Shown: piece after piece, positions 10,108-17,841 of the stretch
Layout: each line of letters opens with the position of its first letter
Numbering within the stretch: the first letter of the stretch is position 1
Assembly (NCBI GenBank): GCA_018242365.1
Contig: JAFECB010000015.1
Location: forward strand, 62,001 to 126,000
Length of the DNA: 64,000 nt
Direction: 5' to 3'
From: Pseudomonadota bacterium
GTDB taxonomy: Bacteria > Pseudomonadota > Gammaproteobacteria > Xanthomonadales > Xanthomonadaceae
Position numbers and translations under genes: made by a program
The notes under the pieces: model-generated
What the model was told of the DNA's origin: nothing
The model's database searches: none
The model's input: the letters and a program-made list of their open reading frames with translations, nothing else

Positions 10108-10172
10108 CATGTCGTGCTTACCTCATGTTGTGGCTGCCCAAGAGGGGCCACCCACACTGGCAGAGAGGTGAC

Positions 10173-10403
10173 TTACTTGGCGGGCTTGGCAGGTGCCGCC
10201 GGGGCGGAACTGCTGTGGCCATGCTGGGCGGCATTCTTTGCTTGCGCAGCGGTCGCAGCCTTGGGCTGGCTGGCCGCCGGCTTGGCCTGCGTGGCGGCCG
10301 GCTTGGCCGGCTTGGCTGGGCTCGTGGCCGGGGTGGCGGCCATCGCAACGCCGGCGACGGTGCACAGGGCGGCGGCGATCAGAGTCTGGCGAATGGTGTT
10401 CAT
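10173..10403 (-). CDS. Asr-like exported Ala/Pro/Lys-rich small protein, copy 1
   Basis: A 76-residue protein starting MNTIRQTLIAAALCTVAGVAMA, a typical signal peptide with cleavage after AMA near residue 22. The mature part is low complexity, with repeated AKPA-type units (PAKPAKPAATQAKPAA). Composition and length resemble the acid-shock protein Asr of enterobacteria, but the sequence is too simple to prove homology. It is a paralogue of the gene at 10651-10887: both begin MNTI, share VAGVAMA at the cleavage site and have matching upstream elements. A strong terminator follows. A periplasmic buffering or chaperone role is conjecture. Confidence 0.75.
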   Translation of the reverse strand: MNTIRQTLIAAALCTVAGVAMAATPATSPAKPAKPAATQAKPAASQPKAATAAQAKNAAQHGHSSSAPAAPAKPAK

Positions 10404-10535
10404 GGTGGTTCCTCGCAATGAAAAGGATTTCGGGGTGCTCGGTGGGGTGAAGCCCCAATCGCAATGGCATGGTGTGCCCGGCAACCTCACCGCATGGTGG
10501 ATTGGGCATGAAAGAAAATTCATGCGCCTTGTCAA
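10404..10535 (-). promoter_or_regulatory. Upstream region of Asr-like gene 1: palindrome, -35-like box, UTR hairpin
   Basis: Read on the minus strand, a TTGACA box (10535-10530) is followed 4 nt later by the palindrome GCATGA-N8-TCATGC (10525-10506). Nearer the gene is a small hairpin with arms TGGGG and CCCCA (10457-10443), then GAGGA shortly before the ATG. The copy 2 gene has the same order of elements. The palindrome is a candidate operator, possibly for the adjacent response regulator. Confidence 0.55.
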
Positions 10536-10650
10536 CGTCGGGCCCGGAAACAGACATGCCCTGCAAGCCGGAGCCTGCAGAGCACGTCGTCAATCATCGT
10601 GCGGAACGCGGACGCCCGGGGAGGGCGGGACGTCCGTGCCCGCCCGAGTC

Positions 10651-10887
10651 TTACTTGCTGGCCGGGGCGTCGGCGGCGGCCGGAGCAGCCGGAGTCGCGG
10701 GCTTGGCGCTCTTGGCCGAGTGATGACGGTGATGCTTCGGCTTGTGCGCAGCCGGCTTGGCCGGGGTGGAGGTCGACGCAGCCGGAGCAGCGGCGGTCGA
10801 AGCCGGTGCGGTCTGGGTGCCGGCCATGGCAACACCGGCGACGGCGGTCAGGGCGACGGCAAACAGGGTCTTGGTGATCGTGTTCAT
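10651..10887 (-). CDS. Asr-like exported Ala/Pro/His/Lys-rich small protein, copy 2
   Basis: A 78-residue protein starting MNTITKTLFAVALTAVAGVAMA, a signal peptide ending near residue 22. The mature chain is rich in Ala, Pro, Thr and Lys, with a basic His-rich patch (AHKPKHHRHHSAKSAKP) near its middle, reminiscent of Asr from enterobacteria. It lies between trpE and copy 1, on the same strand, and shares promoter architecture with copy 1. The His/Lys-rich patch is absent from copy 1, so the copies have diverged. Metal or proton binding by the His cluster is possible but not shown. Confidence 0.75.
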   Translation of the reverse strand: MNTITKTLFAVALTAVAGVAMAGTQTAPASTAAAPAASTSTPAKPAAHKPKHHRHHSAKSAKPATPAAPAAADAPASK

Positions 10888-10999
10888 GATGGGTCCTTTG
10901 GGAATGTTCACTTTCGGTGGGGGACATCCCCATCGCGAAGCCAGATTGCGCCCGCCCATCTCACCGCCGCGTTTCGCCAACATGACGTTTTTTTCATGT
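10888..10999 (-). promoter_or_regulatory. Upstream region of Asr-like gene 2: palindrome and UTR hairpin
   Basis: The palindrome ACATGA-N8-TCATGT (10999-10980) has the same arm length and spacer as the one upstream of copy 1 and lies at nearly the same distance from the ATG (about 93 versus 103 bp). A short hairpin with arms TGGGG and CCCCCA (10932-10918) also matches copy 1. No clear TTGACA is present here. Confidence 0.55.
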
Positions 11000-11028
11000 A
11001 GCCCGCGCGACTTGCCCCGCACTCGCGA

Positions 11029-12504
11029 CTACAAACCCCTGGCCGCCTGCGCCACCGCGCGAAACAGCGCACGACCCTTGTTCATGGTTTCTTCCCACTC
11101 TTTCTGCGGGTCGGAATCGAACACGATGCCGGCGCCTGCCTGCACATGCAGACGGCCGTCCTGGATCACGGCGGTGCGGATGGCAATCGCGGTATCGGCA
11201 TCGCCATGCCAGCCGATGTAGCCGATCGCACCGGCATAGACATTGCGCTTGATCGGCTCCAGTTCGCGGATGATTTCCAGCGCGCGGATCTTCGGCGCGC
11301 CGCTGACCGTTCCGGCGGGGAAGGTTGCGCGCAGCACATCGGCATAGCTCAGGCCCGGCTGCAAGTGCCCGGTCACCTCACTGACGATGTGCATGACGTG
11401 GCTGTAGCGTTCGATCACGAACTGCTCGCCCACGGCCACGCTGCCGGCCACCGATACACGCCCGGCATCATTGCGACCCAGGTCAATCAGCATCAAGTGT
11501 TCGGCGCGCTCCTTCGGATCGGCCAGCAATTCCGCTTCCAGTGCCTGATCTTCTTCGGCGGTCTTGCCGCGCGGACGGGTGCCGGCAATCGGCCGCACCG
11601 TCACCTTGCCCGCCTGCTGGCGCACCAGGATTTCCGGCGATGAACCCACCACCTGGGTGCCGCCGACATCGAGGAAATACATGTACGGCGATGGATTCAG
11701 CGCACGCAGGGCGCGGTACACGTCCACCGGCCGCGCTTGGAACGGCACGCTCATGCGCTGGCTGAGCACGACTTGGAAGGCATCGCCGGCGCGGATGTAG
11801 TCCTGCGCTTTCTGCACCGCCTCGATGAAGCCCTCGCGGGTGAAGCCGCTGACAAAATCGGCCTCGTCCAAGGCCGCAGGACGCAAGGTTTCCGGATATG
11901 GCGCGCCGCCGTGACGCAGCCGATGGGTGAGCGCATCCAGCCGGCGGTTGGCCTGCGCCCAGGCCTGCGGCGCGTGCGGATCGGCATGCACGATCAGGTA
12001 CAGGCGGCCTTTCAGATTATCGAACACCGCCAGCTCATCGCTGCGCATCAGCAGGATGTCGGGCGTGCCCAATTCGTCGGGCTTGGCGTTCGCCTTCAGG
12101 CGCGGCTCGATGTATTCGATGCATTCGAAGCCGAACCAGCCGACCAATCCGCCGTTGAAACCCGGCAGACCTTCGATCTGCGGCACCTTATGGGCGGCGC
12201 GAAGACGCTCGACCTCGGCCAGCGGATCTTCCACCTCGCGGGTCTCGATGACTTCGCCGTGTTCGCGCACCGCCAGTGTGTGCCCGCGAAATTCGTACAC
12301 CGTGCGTGCCGGCAGGCCGATGATGGAATAGCGACCGAAGCGCTCGCCGCCCTCCACCGATTCGAACAAATAGGTATGCGGGCCATCGGCCAGCTTCAGG
12401 TACACGGACAGCGGCGTATCGAGATCCGACAAGACCTCGCGCACCACGGGAACCAGGGTGAAACCGTCAGCGGCGTAGCGCTGGAATTGGGCGTGCGACA
12501 ACAT
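11029..12504 (-). CDS. trpE: Anthranilate synthase component I
   Basis: A 491-residue chorismate-binding enzyme that makes anthranilate with TrpG. An N-terminal regulatory region carries YLFESVEGGERFGRYS, the area where tryptophan binds in this family. The catalytic core has DAFQVVLSQRMSVPF, SPEILVR, VRPIAGTRPRGKT and LIDLGRNDAGRVS. Length is normal. Upstream, on the same strand, an open frame with three Trp codons out of four (12568-12557) may act as a leader peptide. The downstream neighbour is Asr-like gene 2, not trpG. Confidence 0.97.
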   Translation of the reverse strand: MLSHAQFQRYAADGFTLVPVVREVLSDLDTPLSVYLKLADGPHTYLFESVEGGERFGRYSIIGLPARTVYEFRGHTLAVREHGEVIETREVEDPLAEVERLRAAHKVPQIEGLPGFNGGLVGWFGFECIEYIEPRLKANAKPDELGTPDILLMRSDELAVFDNLKGRLYLIVHADPHAPQAWAQANRRLDALTHRLRHGGAPYPETLRPAALDEADFVSGFTREGFIEAVQKAQDYIRAGDAFQVVLSQRMSVPFQARPVDVYRALRALNPSPYMYFLDVGGTQVVGSSPEILVRQQAGKVTVRPIAGTRPRGKTAEEDQALEAELLADPKERAEHLMLIDLGRNDAGRVSVAGSVAVGEQFVIERYSHVMHIVSEVTGHLQPGLSYADVLRATFPAGTVSGAPKIRALEIIRELEPIKRNVYAGAIGYIGWHGDADTAIAIRTAVIQDGRLHVQAGAGIVFDSDPQKEWEETMNKGRALFRAVAQAARGL

Positions 12505-12601
12505 GGGGCAGTTCCTTCAAGACAGGCATGGGGACGATCGCGGCGGCATTGCCACGCCACCATCGCCAGCCGTGCTCGGAAGGAAGGATCGCCGGGTCCA
12601 T
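12467..12601 (-). CDS. Possible Trp-rich leader peptide upstream of trpE
   Basis: A 44-codon frame starts MDPAILPSEHGWRWWRGN and overlaps the trpE start in a different frame. Three of four consecutive codons are Trp, about 60 nt before the trpE ATG. Immediately downstream is an imperfect hairpin (GGC-GT-GGC-AAT-GCC-GCC on the minus strand). No classical U-run terminator lies between leader and trpE, so control would be translational or coupled rather than textbook attenuation. The ATG has no Shine-Dalgarno sequence but falls where a leaderless transcript from the proposed promoter would begin. The frame may be fortuitous. Confidence 0.4.
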   Translation of the reverse strand: MDPAILPSEHGWRWWRGNAAAIVPMPVLKELPHVVARPIPALRR

Positions 12602-12607
12602 GGGGCA

Positions 12608-12637
12608 AGCGTAGCCGCGCAGGCCGGGTTTGCGCAA
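12608..12637 (-). promoter_or_regulatory. Possible promoter of the trpE leader
   Basis: On the minus strand TTGCGC (12637-12632) and TACGCT (12613-12608) are 18 bp apart. Six nucleotides after the -10 box comes the ATG of the Trp-rich frame, as expected for a leaderless mRNA. Both boxes are weak matches, so this is tentative. Confidence 0.3.
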
Positions 12638-12682
12638 ATGCCGATCCGCCCTGCCACAAAGTGGCAAGCGCCGGCAGCAAAA

Positions 12683-12871
12683 CTACCCGCGAAAATAACC
12701 AAGATCGACCAGCTCGCCATCCTCGGAAAACAGGTAGAAATCCGCGCCATCGAACGCGACGAAACATACCTTCACCCGAAACTGCGCTGCGTGCGCGCGA
12801 AGTTCCTCGGGAACGCATGGATCATCGATCGCGAGGATTTCTTCGCCATCCACGGACATGCCATTGCTCAT
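12683..12871 (-). CDS. Small conserved-looking hypothetical protein
   Basis: A 62-residue acidic protein (MSNGMSVDGEEILAIDD...), ending LVDLGYFRG, with no signal peptide or membrane segment. It lies 41 bp downstream of the PcfJ-like/HIRAN gene on the same strand. I recognise no family. Codon use and the alternation of hydrophobic and acidic residues look like a real small beta-rich domain. The start could also be the ATG four codons in (MSVDG). Confidence 0.5.
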   Translation of the reverse strand: MSNGMSVDGEEILAIDDPCVPEELRAHAAQFRVKVCFVAFDGADFYLFSEDGELVDLGYFRG

Positions 12872-12912
12872 GGATCCTTACCCGCTTGTCAGCCTGCGGC
12901 CAAACATGCCGT

Positions 12913-14961
12913 TCATCCCTCCAGTTCGATCTCGATCTCCACCGGCGCCCAGTCGTTGTCCAGCAGCGCGTGCACCCTTGCCGACGCCGCAGCGCCACGG
13001 TCGAGTGCCTGCGCGAGCGCCGCGTTCTCTGCGCGCGGCACGTAGCCCAGCTTTTTCCGGTTCCATTCGATGCGCACCGCCCGCTGGTCGTGCGGATTGT
13101 CCGGCTCGCGTACCAGCCTCAGTACGTCACCGATTTGCAGATCGTCGAGTACGTCTTCACCTTGCCCGTACTGGAACCCGGCCACGGTCACGCGCAGCGG
13201 GCGATGGATTGGCAGCAGCCAGTCGTCCTGCGCCTGGGCATAGGCCAGCACCTGAGCCAGTTGTGTGCGCAGGCGGGCATCGAGCTGGCGCCGCGGCGGC
13301 GGAGGCGGCTGGCGTTGCGCATCCTCCTGCACCCGAAAGGCGCGCGCTTGCGCGGCGATCAGCGTCATCTGGACGTGAACCGCATCACCCAGCTCGGCAA
13401 GCCGAACAAGCACCGCCTCCGCCAATTCGCATACAGCCGGGGATGGCGCTGCGTTGTAGCGACCGCGCAGCTGATCGTTGCGAACTTCGCTGCTGAAGCC
13501 GGCGGGGTCGAAACCCAGTTGCAAGGTGGCCGCCTCCCCGGCCACGGTCTGTAGATGCACGATGCGGATGCCGCCGCGTTGGCATTGGTGCCAATAGTCG
13601 GCGACGCAATGCGCCATGGTTTCCCCTTCCATGTACAACGCGTCAGCGGTCAGCAGTTCCCTGGCATGGCCTTCGGCGACGTCCAGTTCTCCAAACAACG
13701 GCACCAGTGGCGCATCGACGGGGATTGCCGCGGGGATTGGCGTGAGTGGTCGTTGCACCATGGGCAAACCATGCCAATGCCGTGACGCCTCCAGCAAGGC
13801 AGCAATACCTTTGCGTGCGATCCACGCCAGACCCAGCCGGTCGACGTCCAGCTCGATTTGTTCCGGTGGTTGCCGCAGCGAAGCCAGCGCGGCATTGAGG
13901 AGGTCCCGGCAGTCCCGGATCGCTTGCGGGAGGTTGGGGTGTTCGCGTTCACAGGTTTTCCAGACGCCATTCCAGCCACGCTTGAACGCCGCCGCCAGGC
14001 GCGAAACATCGGCCGGTGAGCGCAGATGTACCGGCAATGCCTGGATGGCGGCAAGACGCGGCTCCACCTCCTTGCGCAGGCGGGGCCGGGCGTGCGCAGG
14101 CAAGGCATGCAGCAGCGACACGACGGCCTCCGGCATGGCGCCCCTCTGCCAAGGCTCGCGGCCCAGCGGCGCACGCACCAAGGCACGATCGACCCGGTAG
14201 AAGTGCGCGATGGCGTCGATCAGGTCGCGGCCTTGGTCGATCACGTCGAGCAATGCATTCAAAGCCTGCGGCGGCATGCCCCGTCCGCGACGCGACGCCA
14301 GCAGGCCATGCAACGGCGCCGGCGCGTGCCGTCGATAGCGGTCATTGTCGTCGTCCCGATCGCCGAACATCAGCGGCCGCTCGACTGGCTCCAGCAGCAC
14401 CGGCGCCAGCCAGGCCGGAAACAGGGCGAGCGCTTGCAGGCGTCGTACCCGCACCGGCGCTGGCACACGGACGAGGCGGTTGTAGTTGCGCACCGTGCCG
14501 AAGCACGCGCCTTGCACTTCCAGATCGCCGAGTGCTTCCACCACCTCCCGATCCAGCGCCTGCGCGAAGGTGCGGATGCCGCGTTGCAGCGGATGCCCCC
14601 ACGACACCGACCAGCGCGGCAGCGGCACGATCGGCGCATTCGGCAGTGCCACCGTGGCATCGACCGCAGGCGTGGTGCTGGAAACCGCATCGTCCGATCC
14701 AAATTGGCGAATGAGATCGGGCAGAAGATCGTCGTAATCGAGGTGATGCGCCGGTGCCAGCAGCGCGCGCACCTGCCCATCGCTGCCGAGCAGCCACAGC
14801 CAGCAATGACGCTGCGCGTCCTCGCGGGAGAAAAAACACTGCGCAGGCACCCAGACGCGCGCTTGCACTCCGGCAGAGCCGGAGGCAAGACATCCAGCAC
14901 TGTTATCGAATTGGCGCATGGGCGAAGCCAAAGGGAAATCCCGATGGCTCGCAGCATTCAC
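12913..14961 (-). CDS. PcfJ-like domain / HIRAN domain fusion protein
   Basis: A 682-residue cytoplasmic protein of unknown function. Around residues 450-540 it carries a PcfJ-like segment (EGETMAHCVADYW, then IRIVHLQT); that family usually shows a similar M.HCV pattern. The C terminus (about residues 590-670) is a HIRAN domain: VAGFQYGQGEDVL, REPDNPHDQRAVRIEW and KLGYVPRAENAALA. HIRAN binds 3'-ends of single-stranded DNA in HLTF and occurs in many bacterial DNA-damage or mobile-element proteins. The N-terminal 400 residues are Arg-rich and unassigned. The start could be at 14961 or at MRQFDN (14919). It is probably cotranscribed with the small gene downstream. Confidence 0.8.
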   Translation of the reverse strand: MNAASHRDFPLASPMRQFDNSAGCLASGSAGVQARVWVPAQCFFSREDAQRHCWLWLLGSDGQVRALLAPAHHLDYDDLLPDLIRQFGSDDAVSSTTPAVDATVALPNAPIVPLPRWSVSWGHPLQRGIRTFAQALDREVVEALGDLEVQGACFGTVRNYNRLVRVPAPVRVRRLQALALFPAWLAPVLLEPVERPLMFGDRDDDNDRYRRHAPAPLHGLLASRRGRGMPPQALNALLDVIDQGRDLIDAIAHFYRVDRALVRAPLGREPWQRGAMPEAVVSLLHALPAHARPRLRKEVEPRLAAIQALPVHLRSPADVSRLAAAFKRGWNGVWKTCEREHPNLPQAIRDCRDLLNAALASLRQPPEQIELDVDRLGLAWIARKGIAALLEASRHWHGLPMVQRPLTPIPAAIPVDAPLVPLFGELDVAEGHARELLTADALYMEGETMAHCVADYWHQCQRGGIRIVHLQTVAGEAATLQLGFDPAGFSSEVRNDQLRGRYNAAPSPAVCELAEAVLVRLAELGDAVHVQMTLIAAQARAFRVQEDAQRQPPPPPRRQLDARLRTQLAQVLAYAQAQDDWLLPIHRPLRVTVAGFQYGQGEDVLDDLQIGDVLRLVREPDNPHDQRAVRIEWNRKKLGYVPRAENAALAQALDRGAAASARVHALLDNDWAPVEIEIELEG

Positions 14962-15014
14962 CTCCGCTGTCTCACCAGCTGCGACGGCACACGATGGCGC
15001 TCACAATTCACACC

Positions 15015-15815
15015 TCAATAGCTCACCACATACGCCGCCATCGACAATGAGCCCATTGCGTAGCCGTTGGCCAGTTCCGTGGCGGACGCGTTGGCAGCAG
15101 CAGCCAGCCCGGCCAGGTACAGCAGCGGCAGGAAGTGTTCGGGCGTGGGCACGGCCATGCGGTAGTCGGGATGCGCGGCAAGCGTGGGGAGATCGTGCGG
15201 GCGCGCTGTCATCACCTCACGCGCGTCCTCGTTGAAACGCCGCGCCCAATCGAAGCCACCGTCGGCATCGTGCCAGTCCAGCGCACGCAGATTGTGCACC
15301 ACGTTGCCGCTGCCCAGAACCAACACCCCGCGCTCGCGCAGCGGCGCCAGCTTCGCCCCCAGCGCCAAATGCCAGTCCAGCGGCTTGCGTGCATCCAGCG
15401 AGAGTTGCACCACCGGGATATCGGCGTCCGGGAAGGCATGCACCAGCACCGACCAGGTGCCGTGATCCAGCCCCCATTGAGCGTGATCCAATGCGGCGAT
15501 GAAGTCGGGCCGCACCAGATCGGCCACTTCCTCGGCCAGCTCGGGCAAACCTGGTGCCGGGTACTGCACGTCGAACAAGGCCTGCGGGAAGCCGCCGAAA
15601 TCGTGAATCGTGCGCGGCTGCGGCATCGCCGTCAGTGCCAGGCCTTCCACATACCAATGCGCGGAAATCGCCAGGATCGCACGTGGTGTCGGTACCGATG
15701 CGCCAAACGCACGCCACGCCTCCGTATAGCGGTTGTGTTCCAGAGCATTCATCGGGCTGCCGTGTCCGAGGAAGGCGGCGGGCATCAGTGGTTTGGTCAC
15801 GACTGGCGCACCCAT
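15015..15815 (-). CDS. ygiD: 4,5-DOPA dioxygenase extradiol-type (YgiD/LigB-like)
   Basis: A 266-residue LigB-superfamily extradiol dioxygenase. Metal-binding histidines are seen in AAFLGHGSPMNALE near residue 18, AISAHWYVEG and WGLDHGTWSVLVHAFP. The family in bacteria opens the ring of DOPA-like catechols; the physiological substrate is usually unknown. The start MGAPVVTKP was kept, but the internal ATG at 15785 (MPAAFLGHG) is equally plausible. It lies 53 bp upstream of the PcfJ-like gene, on the same strand, and is divergent from the nuclease gene at 15938. Confidence 0.9.
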   Translation of the reverse strand: MGAPVVTKPLMPAAFLGHGSPMNALEHNRYTEAWRAFGASVPTPRAILAISAHWYVEGLALTAMPQPRTIHDFGGFPQALFDVQYPAPGLPELAEEVADLVRPDFIAALDHAQWGLDHGTWSVLVHAFPDADIPVVQLSLDARKPLDWHLALGAKLAPLRERGVLVLGSGNVVHNLRALDWHDADGGFDWARRFNEDAREVMTARPHDLPTLAAHPDYRMAVPTPEHFLPLLYLAGLAAAANASATELANGYAMGSLSMAAYVVSY

Positions 15816-15937
15816 GAAGAACCTGGATGCAGGTTACGCACATCGCGTGAAAAGGTGGCAGGGTGAGGGGGTCGGCTCAGCCCCGGGTTGTCAGGCACCG
15901 TGTTAACTTCAATCGAGAGAACGCCTTGGGGGGCGCA

Positions 15938-16822
15938 ATGGCTTGGGGTCTGAAACCTGTCAAGAACCGTCGGGATGACGCGTTGAGCCGCATCGGCTGG
16001 GATCAGCTGGAAGCATTGCTGGCAGAGCACTACAGCCAACAGGGTTATCTGGTTGACCATGTCGGGACGGGCAGATCAGGCCACAGGTTCGATGGCGGTA
16101 TCGACCTGAAACTGCGCAAAGGCGATGCCTATATCCTCGTCCAGAGCAAGCACTGGAACGCCTATCAGGTCACCCACAATGCGGTGCACGAACTTTTGGG
16201 GGTGATGGTCAACGAGGAAGCGACAGGTGCGATCCTGGTCACCAGTGGCGAATTCACCCGCTCAGCGATTGAAGCAGCAGTGAAGCATGGCCATGTGCAA
16301 CTGGTCGATGGTGACGATCTGCGCTCCATGCTCGGGGTATTGCCGGATCAGGTGCCAGCATCTTCCCGTGCCAATGGCTTCATCCGTGCGATGTCGGCAT
16401 CACCGAATGCCAGACGCATCGGTCGGGCGGTGAATGACCGCATGATCTCCGAGCTGGAAGGGCTCATTCGAGGTGGCCGACGCCCCGGGTTTGCACGCAC
16501 GTCGGCTGTCGCAGGACTCTGGTTAATTGCCCTGAAATTCGCTGGCGCATTGTTGCTTTTCTTGTTCATGGCCATCGCGTTCAATGACGTATTCAAGGGA
16601 ATCGCGACGCTTCCTTCACGGGCACCATCACCCGGCCTGATGCAGCCATCGGAACATGCCCAGCAAACCACGGAATCCATGAATACCTCGACTGGCAACA
16701 CTGCCGCGCAGGCTGCAAATGCTCCCGTCTACCGACCGCCAACGCCCGAGGAGATTCGTGAATCCAAGCGGCAAGCGGATGAGGCGATGAAGGTCCTGGC
16801 GCCGAATACGCCCGAAATGTAG
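15938..16822 (+). CDS. Mrr-type restriction endonuclease domain protein with membrane anchor
   Basis: A 294-residue protein. Residues about 15-125 form an Mrr-like PD-(D/E)XK nuclease fold: DQLEALLAEHYSQQGY, DGGIDLKLRKGDAYILVQSKHW (catalytic D and Q-x-K pattern) and GAILVTSGEFT. A hydrophobic segment at about residues 188-212 is followed by a polar tail ending in a charged helix (PPTPEEIRESKRQADEAM). The ATG at 15938, preceded by GGGGGG, was chosen because it starts the conserved region; 25 further in-frame residues upstream look non-coding. Family members with membrane segments are common and not proven restriction enzymes. Confidence 0.82.
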   Translation: MAWGLKPVKNRRDDALSRIGWDQLEALLAEHYSQQGYLVDHVGTGRSGHRFDGGIDLKLRKGDAYILVQSKHWNAYQVTHNAVHELLGVMVNEEATGAILVTSGEFTRSAIEAAVKHGHVQLVDGDDLRSMLGVLPDQVPASSRANGFIRAMSASPNARRIGRAVNDRMISELEGLIRGGRRPGFARTSAVAGLWLIALKFAGALLLFLFMAIAFNDVFKGIATLPSRAPSPGLMQPSEHAQQTTESMNTSTGNTAAQAANAPVYRPPTPEEIRESKRQADEAMKVLAPNTPEM

Positions 16823-16836
16823 AACGACGGATTTGT

Positions 16837-17035
16837 TCAGTTGAAGCCGACGTTGCCAACCACGCCGTAGCTCTGGTCCCAAACCACCAATTTGTGATCC
16901 GCGGGAACGGACGGACTCAGCGTGATGAATCACGCCCCCTGATTGTGCGCCCGCCTCCTCCTCGCCACCGGCAACAAGCTGGTCAGCTCCTGATTGCGTT
17001 GAAACAGGAAGGCCTCGCGCTCGGTGTCGGTGCCG
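16837..17035 (-). pseudogene. Possible decayed coding remnant downstream of rpe
   Basis: On the minus strand one frame reads RIGTDTEREAFLFQRNQELT..., hits a stop at 16932, and continues in the same frame as a 30-residue stretch ending DHKLVVWDQSYGVVGNVGFN before another stop at 16839. The second stretch looks like real protein sequence but has no start codon. This is either the tail of a decayed gene or chance. Confidence 0.25.
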
Positions 17036-17042
17036 ATGCGCC

Positions 17043-17714
17043 TTACAGCACCGCCGCCACCGCCTGCTTCATCTGCGCAATTGTTTTCGCGTAATCGGGC
17101 TTGCCGAAGATCGCGCTGCCGGCGACGAAGGTGTCGGCGCCGGCCTGGGCAATTTCGGCGATGTTGTCGGGCTTCACCCCGCCGTCGATTTCCAGCCGGA
17201 TGGCGCGCCCGCTGGCGTCGATCATGGCGCGGACCTTGCGCAGTTGCGTGAGCGCCGAAGGGATGAATGATTGGCCGCCGAAGCCGGGGTTGACCGACAT
17301 CAGCAGTACGTAGTCGATTTCTTCCAGCATAACGTCCAGCACATCCAGCGAGCTGGCCGGGTTGAACACCAGGCCGGCCTTGCAGCCGCGCGACTTGATC
17401 AATTGCACGCTGCGATGGATGTGCTTGCTGGCCTCGGGATGAAAGCTGATGTGGCTGGCGCCGGCGTCGGCGAACATCGGGATCAGACCATCGACAGGTT
17501 CCACCATCAGGTGGACATCGATTGGCGCGGTGATGCCGTGCTTGCGCAGCGCCTCGCAGACCAGCGGGCCGATGGTGAGGTTGGGCACGTAATGGTTGTC
17601 CATCACGTCGAAATGCACCCAGTCGGCACCCGCGGCCAGCACGTTGTCCACTTCCTCGCCCAGTCTTGCGAAGTTGGCGGACAGGATCGACGGGGCGATG
17701 ACGGTGGGCTGCAT
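17043..17714 (-). CDS. rpe: Ribulose-phosphate 3-epimerase
   Basis: A 223-residue TIM-barrel enzyme of the pentose phosphate pathway, interconverting ribulose-5-phosphate and xylulose-5-phosphate. Family motifs are complete: [73 protein letters not shown] and GSAIFG. The start and length are standard. It is divergently transcribed from purC across a 127-bp gap. Confidence 0.97.
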   Translation of the reverse strand: MQPTVIAPSILSANFARLGEEVDNVLAAGADWVHFDVMDNHYVPNLTIGPLVCEALRKHGITAPIDVHLMVEPVDGLIPMFADAGASHISFHPEASKHIHRSVQLIKSRGCKAGLVFNPASSLDVLDVMLEEIDYVLLMSVNPGFGGQSFIPSALTQLRKVRAMIDASGRAIRLEIDGGVKPDNIAEIAQAGADTFVAGSAIFGKPDYAKTIAQMKQAVAAVL

Positions 17715-17841
17715 GGCAATTCCCTGCGGGGCGTGGGCCTGCGCCGGTTCCGGCGCTCAGAGGACAAGTTTACAGGCCGCGTCCGTCGTGACGGCTTAAA
17801 ATGCCACCTCCCCAGCGAACGACCCCACCGAGCTTGCGCCA

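Noticed and set aside
11737..13554. 605-codon plus-strand open frame over trpE and the HIRAN gene
   Set aside because: It is antisense to trpE and crosses unrelated genes. No domain is recognisable.
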